From: Dehalococcoidales bacterium
GTDB taxonomy: Bacteria > Chloroflexota > Dehalococcoidia > Dehalococcoidales > CSSed11-197
Length of the DNA: 12,091 bases
Assembly: GCA_028705415.1 (NCBI GenBank)
Contig: JAQWDO010000019.1
Location: 1-12,091 of the forward strand
Reading direction: 5' to 3'
Positions 1 through 5,366 of this stretch are shown here, in pieces. The stretch's first letter is position 1, and every line of letters begins with the position of its first letter. Made by a program: the position numbers and the translations under genes. A model generated the notes under the pieces. It was given only the letters and a program-made list of their open reading frames with translations. It did not search any database and was not told where the DNA came from.

Positions 1-276
1 CACACACGCCAGATTGCAGTTACCAAAAAAGATAGTACCCGAACCTCTGGTGCCGGAAATTACCGGTTCCTCACCATGATGATCACAAAAACTGGCCACA
101 ACCGGTTTCTTACCACTGTTGCAATAGCCAGATTCGCCCCGCAAACGGTTTACGCCGCACTTGCGCGGACAGATATCGCATTTTTCCAGGCGCCGGTTTA
201 GCCGCTCGGCCCGCTTTTCCAGTTCGCCGGAAACAAAAAGTGAAATATAAGGGGGGCTGTTAACCTCATCCTTCAC
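1..276 (-). CDS. PflX-like radical SAM protein, 5' part only
   Basis: The first 92 codons of a gene that continues past base 1. The start is GTG at 276, with an AAAGG ribosome site six bases upstream and only 12 nt after the gltX stop, so it is the next gene of that operon. The visible protein has an N-terminal cysteine cluster, C33-x2-C36-x3-C40 in CDICPRKCGVNR, then C52 in GESGYC. It continues with VASF, HHGEEP (66-71), the ISGTRGSGTIFF stretch and CNLAC (87-91), which begins the radical SAM Cx3Cx2C iron-sulfur motif; its third cysteine would lie just outside. These signatures match the uncharacterised PflX / COG1313 group related to pyruvate-formate-lyase activating enzymes. Members are thought to bind a 4Fe-4S cluster and S-adenosylmethionine, but the substrate is unknown. 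I infer the family from motif order; the reaction cannot be named. Confidence 0.85.
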   Translation of the reverse strand, partial: MKDEVNSPPYISLFVSGELEKRAERLNRRLEKCDICPRKCGVNRLRGESGYCNSGKKPVVASFCDHHGEEPVISGTRGSGTIFFGNCNLACV

Positions 277-288
277 AGCAAACCTTTT

Positions 289-1767
289 TCAATCTACCCT
301 GCATGAAAGCTTTTTTATGGCTTGCTTAATCCGTTCCAGGCACTTATTCCTGCCCAGCACCATCATGGTTTCAAACAGAGGAGGGGATACTGTCACACCG
401 GTAACTGCAACTCTCACGGCGCCGAACAGCTGGCCGGCTTTTAATCCAAGCTCTTCAGCCAGAGGCCTTAACCTCTGCTCAAGGCTGTCATGGTCGAAGG
501 CCTGCGTACTTTCCAGCTTTTCAAGGGTTGCCTCAAGCGCATGTAAAGCAGCATCAGCATCCATTTTTTTACCGATCAGGAGTTCAGCCGGGTATTCAAT
601 ATCCGGGGTAAAGAAAAAATAAACCAGGGAAGGAATTTCGCTCAAGGTTTTGGCTCTTTCCTGTATCAGTGGCATTACTGCTTTCACATATTCTTCATCC
701 AGCGGACGTTTAACCGACAGGGGCAAATCCTTCTCCAGAAAAGGCAAGGCCTGCCTGGCAAGTTCATCCACCTCCAGACTACGGATATATACTCCGTTCA
801 TCCATTCCAGTTTTTCCCGGTTAAACACAGCAGCAGTCTTCCCGATACGCTCCAGACTGAAATTCTCCACCAGTGTCTGGATATTAATAATATCGGTCTT
901 GTCATCGAGCGACCACCCCAGCAGAGCTAAAAAGTTGACCATTGCCTCAGGCAGATAACCTTCATCACGGTACTGTGTGATCGATACCGCTCCATGCCGT
1001 TTGCTGAGTTTGGAACGGTCGGAACCGAGAATCATGGGCAAATGGGCAAATTGAGGCGGCTCCAGCCCCAGCATTTGGTAGAGCAAAACGTGTTTCGGGG
1101 TTGAGGAAATCCACTCCTCTGCCCGCATAATATGGCTTATCTGCATCAAATGATCATCAACCACACTGGCCAGATGATAGGTAGGGTAGCCATCTGCCTT
1201 GAGCAAAATAAAATCGTCTATCGACCTGTTTTCGAAGGTTACCTCACCCCGGATAATATCGTTAAAAGATGTACTGCCTTCAAGTGGTGCCTTGAAACGG
1301 ATTACCGGGCGCTGGCAGGATTCCAGCCGGCTCGCTCTTTCCTCCAGGGTCAAATTCCGGCACGCACGATCATACCCTGGAGGCTCTTTTCGGGCAATCT
1401 GGGCAGAGCGCATTTCTTCAAGCCTTTCAGAACTGCAATAGCAATAATATGCATTTCCCTGGGCAACCAGTTGTTCAGCCGCCTTTTTATAATACTCCAG
1501 CCGTTCGGACTGCCGGTAAGGGCCAAAAGACCCCGGTTTATCCGGCCCCTCATCCCAATCCAGGCCCAACCATCTCAAAGATTCCAGAATAACCTCAACA
1601 GCTCCGTCAACAGTACGAGCAGTGTCAGTATCTTCAATTCTCACAATAAAACTGCCCTTTTCATGGCGGGCATACAACCAGTTAAACAATGCAGTGCGTA
1701 TATTACCCACGTGAGGCAAACCGGTGGGACTGGGCGCATAACGCACTCTTACAGGTTTTTCAGGCAT
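289..1767 (-). CDS. gltX: Glutamyl-tRNA synthetase (class I, zinc type)
   Basis: Charges tRNA-Glu with glutamate in the cytoplasm, and in bacteria with GatCAB often tRNA-Gln as well. The 492-residue length is normal. Class I signatures are clear: YAPSPTGLPHVGN at 10-22 carries the HIGH-type motif (HVGN), IEDTD lies at 44-48, and KLSKR at 253-257 is the KMSKS motif. The acceptor-binding region has CYC (C109, C111) and YDRAC (Y132, C136), a CxC...Yx3C pattern known as a zinc site in Glu-Q-RS and zinc-type GluRS. The C-terminal part (about 330-492) is the helical anticodon-binding domain. The ATG start has GAAGGA about eight bases upstream. It lies 38 nt after the RDD gene and 12 nt before the radical SAM gene. 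With gatC and gatA nearby and no glutaminyl-tRNA synthetase seen, I infer it may be non-discriminating, but I cannot prove this. Confidence 0.97.
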   Translation of the reverse strand: MPEKPVRVRYAPSPTGLPHVGNIRTALFNWLYARHEKGSFIVRIEDTDTARTVDGAVEVILESLRWLGLDWDEGPDKPGSFGPYRQSERLEYYKKAAEQLVAQGNAYYCYCSSERLEEMRSAQIARKEPPGYDRACRNLTLEERASRLESCQRPVIRFKAPLEGSTSFNDIIRGEVTFENRSIDDFILLKADGYPTYHLASVVDDHLMQISHIMRAEEWISSTPKHVLLYQMLGLEPPQFAHLPMILGSDRSKLSKRHGAVSITQYRDEGYLPEAMVNFLALLGWSLDDKTDIINIQTLVENFSLERIGKTAAVFNREKLEWMNGVYIRSLEVDELARQALPFLEKDLPLSVKRPLDEEYVKAVMPLIQERAKTLSEIPSLVYFFFTPDIEYPAELLIGKKMDADAALHALEATLEKLESTQAFDHDSLEQRLRPLAEELGLKAGQLFGAVRVAVTGVTVSPPLFETMMVLGRNKCLERIKQAIKKLSCRVD

Positions 1768-1805
1768 TTTTCTTTTCCTTCGTTTAATAATAATTCTATT
1801 GTCAA

Positions 1806-2297
1806 TTATCCGGCACTGGCTTCCGGAAGCCGTAACTTAGGCTGGGGGATTTTTACCACCACTGTCAGGGCAATTTTATCATGCAGACCCTGTCTCCGTT
1901 CATCAAAGGCAAGTATTATAAAGCCAATCCCCAACGTCAAAAAGCATACTACATAACCCAGGAAACGCACTATTGCGCCTGAAAGATTCAGGGGAGTTCC
2001 GTCTTCCTTGAGAACTTTGATATCCATGACAATTTTACCCGGTGTCTGCCCTCGCCAAAGCCAGACCACCACACTGTAACCCGCTGCAATAAGAACGGTT
2101 ATGCCTACAAAAGGATCATGGTAAAATACCGGGCTCAGCCATCCATCGTGCCAATTGTGAAAGACCGAGAATATCCAGCGCCATGGCGCCGTCATCACCC
2201 AGTTCATCGAACCAATAATAAGCGCATCAATTATGAAAGATCCAAGACGCCGCCAGAATCCTGCATATTCAACAACAATGTTTCCGTCGCTCTCCAT
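1806..2297 (-). CDS. RDD-family membrane protein
   Basis: A 163-residue integral membrane protein of the RDD family, whose function is mostly unknown; some members affect ion or osmotic tolerance. Near the N-terminus, GFWRRLGSFIID (13-24) holds the arginine and aspartate that define the family. The conserved GQTPGK loop lies at 83-88, and DERRQGLHDKIA (132-143) supplies the usual acidic-arginine-HDK end. Hydrophobic segments are near 19-35, 64-82 and 107-130. The ATG start is supported by GGGAGG six bases upstream. It sits 55 nt after rluD and 38 nt before gltX. It probably belongs to the same operon, although a possible promoter just upstream could give it and gltX separate expression. There is no sign of truncation. 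The family is secure; the role is not known. Confidence 0.9.
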   Translation of the reverse strand: MESDGNIVVEYAGFWRRLGSFIIDALIIGSMNWVMTAPWRWIFSVFHNWHDGWLSPVFYHDPFVGITVLIAAGYSVVVWLWRGQTPGKIVMDIKVLKEDGTPLNLSGAIVRFLGYVVCFLTLGIGFIILAFDERRQGLHDKIALTVVVKIPQPKLRLPEASAG

Positions 2298-2325
2298 ATG
2301 CTACCTCCCGGACAGCTTGCCCTCG

Positions 2326-2334
2326 ATTATAACA
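2326..2334 (-). promoter_or_regulatory. Possible internal promoter before the RDD gene (extended -10)
   Basis: On the minus strand, TG-T-TATAAT: a perfect -10 with the TG extension, about 28 bases before the RDD start codon. No good -35 lies 16-18 bases upstream, where instead a perfect palindrome is found. It could give the RDD-gltX-radical SAM genes their own transcript. Confidence 0.4.
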
Positions 2335-2342
2335 CTGTTTAC

Positions 2343-2354
2343 AGAAGTACTTCT
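2343..2354. repeat. Perfect 12-bp palindrome AGAAGTACTTCT
   Basis: Overlaps the last two bases of the rluD stop codon and covers the place where a -35 would be for the candidate RDD promoter. It is a perfect self-complementary site and so could be a dimeric-regulator operator. Chance occurrence is not excluded. Confidence 0.35.
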
Positions 2355-3255
2355 ACGATTGCAATCTTTCTAATACCTTCTCAAGGTCTTCCGGCAGGGG
2401 AGCACTTAACTTCATCTCTTCACCTGTTGAAGGAAGCCTGAAGAGAATATTATGTGCGTGCAGGAACTGTCGGGAAATCATATCTGAGCCAGGGCCATAG
2501 GTGGAATCGCCTGCAATAGGGTGGCCGATCGCTGCCATGTGTACTCTTATCTGGTGGGTTCGGCCGGTTTCCGGCATCGCTTCAAGCAAAGTATAGCCAC
2601 TCAAGTACTCCAACACCCTGTAACCGGTTCTTGCTTCCCGTCCATTTTCGGGTGTGGTAACCGCCATGCGCTTCCGGTGGCTGCGATCCCTGCCAATTGG
2701 CGCATCAATAAACCCGGATGCAGGGGAAAGGCTGCCATGCACCAGAGCGATATAGGTTTTTTTTACCTGACGGTTTTTAAACTGGCTGGCAATATACAAA
2801 TGCGCTTTTGGATTGCGCGCAATTATAATCAAACCGGAGGTGTCCTTGTCCAGGCGGTGCACAATCCCCGGACGCCCGGCATCTCCACCGGATATCTCAG
2901 GATTATAACCAAGTACAGCATTAACAAGAGTAGCATCGGGGTGGCCGGGACCAGGATGCACTGATATACCTGCAGGTTTATCCACTACTATAATATCCCC
3001 GTCTTCAAATATAATGCTGAGGGGGATTTTTTGAGCGGTCAATTTTGGGCCTTCAGGTTCCGGAACGGTTACTTCCACAACATCTCCTTCTGCGAGATGG
3101 TAGCTTGCTCTGGAAATAACACCATTTACAAGTATGAAACCGCCTTCGATAAGCTTTTGGACCCTTGAGCGGGATAGCCCTTCAATTTCCCCGGCAACTG
3201 CTTTATCCAGCCTTAAACCAGCAGAACTGGCGGAAAAACTATACCTCTCCTCCAT
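2353..3255 (-). CDS. rluD: RluD/RluA-family 23S rRNA pseudouridine synthase
   Basis: Converts specific uridines to pseudouridine in RNA, most likely large-subunit rRNA. From the ATG chosen here the protein has 300 residues. An S4 RNA-binding domain occupies about 14-60 (RLDKAV, then LSRSRVQKLIEGG and VNG). The catalytic domain contains DKPAGISVHP (92-101) and the RluA-family motif HRLDKDTSG at 133-141, with D136 as the expected catalytic aspartate. ETGRTHQIRVH further on is also typical. The frame stays open upstream to a TTG at 3288, but GGAAGG lies five bases before the ATG at 3255; an adjacent ATG at 3258 is nearly as good. This start overlaps the end of lspA by 17 nt, which suggests translational coupling. 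The family is certain. The exact target (RluD versus another RluA member, like B. subtilis YlyB) is inferred. Confidence 0.93.
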   Translation of the reverse strand: MEERYSFSASSAGLRLDKAVAGEIEGLSRSRVQKLIEGGFILVNGVISRASYHLAEGDVVEVTVPEPEGPKLTAQKIPLSIIFEDGDIIVVDKPAGISVHPGPGHPDATLVNAVLGYNPEISGGDAGRPGIVHRLDKDTSGLIIIARNPKAHLYIASQFKNRQVKKTYIALVHGSLSPASGFIDAPIGRDRSHRKRMAVTTPENGREARTGYRVLEYLSGYTLLEAMPETGRTHQIRVHMAAIGHPIAGDSTYGPGSDMISRQFLHAHNILFRLPSTGEEMKLSAPLPEDLEKVLERLQS

Positions 3256-3745
3256 CATCACCTTCCAGGTTCCTGTAATTAACCACAATCAGGAAACCCA
3301 GCAATATCGCACCAACTACAATAGCAGAATCAGCCACGTTAAATGCCGGCCAGAAACTAAAGTTAATAAAATCTACAACAAACCCCAGATTATAACGGTC
3401 AATGAGGTTCCCCAGGGTTCCTGCGCTGACGAGACCCATAGCGACCTTGCCGCCAACGGAATCCAGAAATGGAACAAATTTCCGCATAAAAATTACCACT
3501 GTCAGCATTAGTATCAGGCTAATGGTAGAAAATATGGTAAAAAATATTGCTCCGTCCTGGAAGATTCCAAAAGAGGCGCCGGTATTTTGAAGATAGGTCA
3601 GACGGAAAAACCCTTCAGGTGGCCGGGATTCACCCAGATAAAAATTTGTCCGTACCCAGAGTTTGGTAAGCTGGTCAAGCGGAACCAGGACCAGTATCGG
3701 TAACAGGTAAAACCCCAATCCTTTTAATTGCGCTTTAAACTGCAA
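3239..3745 (-). CDS. lspA: Lipoprotein signal peptidase (signal peptidase II)
   Basis: Membrane aspartyl protease that cuts the signal peptide off diacylglyceryl-modified prolipoproteins. Using the TTG at 3745 it has 168 residues, normal for LspA. It has an N-terminal membrane helix (about 8-24) followed by PLDQLTK. Further hydrophobic segments lie near 66-90, 97-113 and 138-156. The two catalytic aspartates are D117 in GNLIDR (112-118 region) and D139 in FNVADS (135-140). The open frame runs upstream to an ATG at 3874, but that part overlaps the TraR/DksA gene for about 110 bases and reads like out-of-frame sequence (cysteine- and proline-containing, not LspA-like). No ATG or GTG lies between. 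TTG at 3745 has GAAAGGA eleven bases upstream, straddling the preceding stop. The enzyme is certain; the start is probable. Confidence 0.93.
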   Translation of the reverse strand: MQFKAQLKGLGFYLLPILVLVPLDQLTKLWVRTNFYLGESRPPEGFFRLTYLQNTGASFGIFQDGAIFFTIFSTISLILMLTVVIFMRKFVPFLDSVGGKVAMGLVSAGTLGNLIDRYNLGFVVDFINFSFWPAFNVADSAIVVGAILLGFLIVVNYRNLEGDDGGEV

Positions 3746-3761
3746 GTCTTTATTTATCCTT

Positions 3762-4136
3762 TCATTTGGTTGCTTTACAGCCCATACACAGCCTGGCGTG
3801 GGGCAGAAATTCAAGCCTCTCATAGGCAATAGGCTGGCTACATTTTTCACACAACCCGTAAGTACCTTCATCAAACTTTTTCAAAGCTGTCTCGATATCC
3901 ATTATCTGCTCAAGAAGCCGTTTTTCCATCGCCAGCCGGTTTTCTATATCGGCAGTCTCGGCAGCTTCTTCTTCTTTCTTTCCATAGGGACTTCCTTCAC
4001 GACGGTTTTCTTCCCCACCGATGTCCCGTATCTGCCCCAGCTGTTCCTTCAAGCGCAACAGATCGGTCTCCAGCTTTTCCTTCAATGCTTTATATTTTTG
4101 TTCTACCACTGACCGCTCCTTGTGTTCACCAGCCAC
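3762..4136 (-). CDS. TraR/DksA-type C4 zinc-finger protein (YlyA-like)
   Basis: A 124-residue protein with a charged, helical N-terminal part (about 5-90, rich in Lys and Glu, likely a coiled-coil hairpin) and a C-terminal four-cysteine zinc finger: C96-x2-C99, 17 residues, C117-x2-C120 (CEKC and CMGC). FDEGTYGLCEKC is typical of the family. DksA and TraR bind the RNA polymerase secondary channel and modulate promoters with ppGpp; Firmicute members such as B. subtilis YlyA are less well understood, so the exact role is open. The start is GTG at 4136 with AAAGGG six bases upstream. It is the first gene of the leftward operon, 16 nt before lspA. The order TraR/DksA-lspA-rluD is the same as ylyA-lspA-ylyB in B. 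subtilis. Fold confident, function inferred. Confidence 0.9.
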   Translation of the reverse strand: MAGEHKERSVVEQKYKALKEKLETDLLRLKEQLGQIRDIGGEENRREGSPYGKKEEEAAETADIENRLAMEKRLLEQIMDIETALKKFDEGTYGLCEKCSQPIAYERLEFLPHARLCMGCKATK

Positions 4137-4261
4137 CGTGAACCCTTTATTTTTTTATGTGTACGTATGCAGTTACACCAGGATTGATTATTGAGTAAAC
4201 AGCGGAACCAGGTACGGCTCCTAGCGAGAATGATAACAGTAAAAGGCAATTATTCTCCTGC

Positions 4262-4300
4262 CGGGGATTTCATGGCTGTTACTAACAGAGAAAAGCCCCG
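4262..4300. repeat. Two-tier inverted repeat (possible RNA structure or operator)
   Basis: The outer arms are CGGGGATTT (4262-4270) and AAAGCCCCG (4292-4300): eight of nine positions pair, with one A/G mismatch. Inside lies a perfect dyad, CTGTTA-C-TAACAG (4276-4288), which as RNA would fold as CTGT/ACAG around a five-base loop. The structure is seen on both strands and could act in either leader transcript or as a protein site. There is no T-run on either side, so it is not a standard terminator. Confidence 0.5.
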
Positions 4301-4389
4301 AGATAATACCGTACGCAGATGTAATATCGAATAAACATGCTTTGCCTTTCACAAGATTAGTTTAGCCTATCCCCTTTGTTTTGGCAACA

Positions 4390-4403
4390 GGTTGTAGGCA
4401 ACC
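4390..4403. repeat. GGTTG-TAGG-CAACC inverted repeat over the pyrD -35
   Basis: Five-base arms around a four-base centre, overlapping the proposed -35 of pyrD. A further GGCAAC at 4383-4388 repeats the right half 14 bases upstream and can also pair with GTTG at 4391-4394. Together this gives three related half-sites (GGCAAC, GGTTG, CAACC) in 21 bases, which looks like an operator. No regulator can be named from it. Confidence 0.4.
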
Positions 4404-4420
4404 TCCAAGTAAATTATAAT
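4392..4420 (+). promoter_or_regulatory. Candidate pyrD promoter
   Basis: A perfect TATAAT at 4415-4420 stands 17 bases after TTGTAG (4392-4397), a weak -35 with only the TTG matching. Transcription would begin near 4427, only about seven bases before the pyrD ATG, giving a nearly leaderless message. Inverted repeats overlap the -35. Confidence 0.45.
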
Positions 4421-4433
4421 CATGTAGTAAGTT

Positions 4434-5366
4434 ATGTTTACAAACCTTGCAATTGAACTGTTTAAGCAAACCGGTAGACCGCTCAAGCTTAAAAATCCCC
4501 TTATGCTTGCATCGGGTACTTGTGGTTATGCCATTGAACTGGAGAGCTTTACCGATTTATCCATTCCCGGAGCCTTTATCGCAAAAGGTACCACACTCCA
4601 TGCCAGAAATGGCAACCCTCAGCCGAGAATAGCAGAAGTGGAAAGCGGCATGTTAAATGCAATCGGCCTGGAAAATATCGGAGTTGAAGCGTTAATCAAG
4701 AACAAGGCTCCAGCCTGGGAAAAGTCGGGGTTAACCGTTTTTGTCAATATCGCCGGCTCCAGCATCGAAGAGTATTCTGCTGTTGCCAGCCGCCTTGAAG
4801 GGGTTAAGGGGATTGCAGGAATAGAACTCAATATAAGCTGCCCCAACGTAAAAGCAGGCGGAATAGAATTCGGCCTCAGCCCGAAAACTGCAGCAGAAGT
4901 GACTGCGGCAGTCAGAAACACAACTAACCTTCCGCTTATCGTCAAGCTGTCCCCGGGTTCGGGGTGCACCGTAGAAATCGCCCGGGCTGTAGCTGACGCC
5001 GGAGCGGATGCAATTACCCTTATCAACACCTTCAAGGGCATGTCTATCGATATACAAAAACGGAAGCCTTTGCTGGGCAACATCACCGGAGGGCTTTCCG
5101 GTCCGGTTCTCAAACCGGTTGCGCTTGCTATGGTTTTTGAAACAGCAGGGATTGTCGATATTCCTGTGATAGCATGTGGCGGCATATCCTCCGCAGAAGA
5201 TGCTATCGAGTTTATCATGGCTGGAGCCAGTGCGTTCCAGGTAGGCACAGGCTTTATGATCGATCCGGCCTTACCTTACAGAATAATATCCGGAATAGAG
5301 CAATTCTTTTCCGGGCAAGGAATAAGAAGTGTGGAAGAAATTAAAGGCTGCGCCCGCATCCAGTAA
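4434..5366 (+). CDS. pyrD: Dihydroorotate dehydrogenase, class 1 (1B-like)
   Basis: FMN enzyme oxidising dihydroorotate to orotate in pyrimidine synthesis, cytoplasmic. The 310-residue length and KLKNPLMLASGTCGYA (18-33) are typical of class 1. K51 lies in the FIAKGTT stretch. NISCPN (133-138) carries C136, the catalytic base that marks class 1 (class 2 enzymes use serine). KLSP (171-174), NTFKGMSID (198-206), ACGGI (247-251) and GTG (271-273) are FMN and substrate-site motifs. The sequence is closest in style to the 1B (PyrDB) form, which pairs with the PyrK flavoprotein, but no pyrK lies in the window. The ATG at 4434 lacks a recognisable Shine-Dalgarno site and is just downstream of a candidate promoter, so it may be translated from a nearly leaderless mRNA. 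The last 38 bases overlap the next gene. Confidence 0.95.
   Translation: MFTNLAIELFKQTGRPLKLKNPLMLASGTCGYAIELESFTDLSIPGAFIAKGTTLHARNGNPQPRIAEVESGMLNAIGLENIGVEALIKNKAPAWEKSGLTVFVNIAGSSIEEYSAVASRLEGVKGIAGIELNISCPNVKAGGIEFGLSPKTAAEVTAAVRNTTNLPLIVKLSPGSGCTVEIARAVADAGADAITLINTFKGMSIDIQKRKPLLGNITGGLSGPVLKPVALAMVFETAGIVDIPVIACGGISSAEDAIEFIMAGASAFQVGTGFMIDPALPYRIISGIEQFFSGQGIRSVEEIKGCARIQ

Larger units (their letters stand above)
4137..4433. other. Divergent intergenic region between the TraR/DksA gene and pyrD
   Basis: About 300 bases separating the two oppositely directed operons, so promoters for both must lie here or close by. It contains a two-tier inverted repeat (4262-4300) and a pyrD promoter candidate with repeats over its -35 (4383-4420). 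A possible small plus-strand ORF runs from TTG 4191 to TAA 4334, with AGGA seven bases upstream. I could not pick out a convincing -35/-10 pair for the leftward operon. I see no tRNA, T-box motif or PyrR-binding loop. Confidence 0.8.

Noticed and set aside
1795..1805. TTGACA on the minus strand between the RDD gene and gltX
   Set aside because: A perfect -35 hexamer, but the only -10-like sequences (TATTAT, TATTAA) lie 8-11 bases downstream, too close for a normal promoter.
1132..1956. 274-codon open frame on the plus strand over gltX and the RDD gene
   Set aside because: It runs antisense to two strongly supported genes, has no family motif, and crosses their boundary; it is a shadow frame.
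3256..3288. Upstream TTG start for rluD at 3288
   Set aside because: Adds 11 residues unlike the family and increases overlap with lspA; GGAAGG is placed correctly for the ATG at 3255 or 3258.
4137..4433. PyrR-binding attenuator or T-box in the divergent region
   Set aside because: Neither the conserved PyrR loop sequence nor the T-box motif is present on either strand.
4619..5248. 209-codon open frame on the minus strand inside pyrD
   Set aside because: Antisense to a complete pyrD with all its motifs; the translation is low-complexity (Ser/Ala/Pro/Ile-rich), as expected of a shadow.
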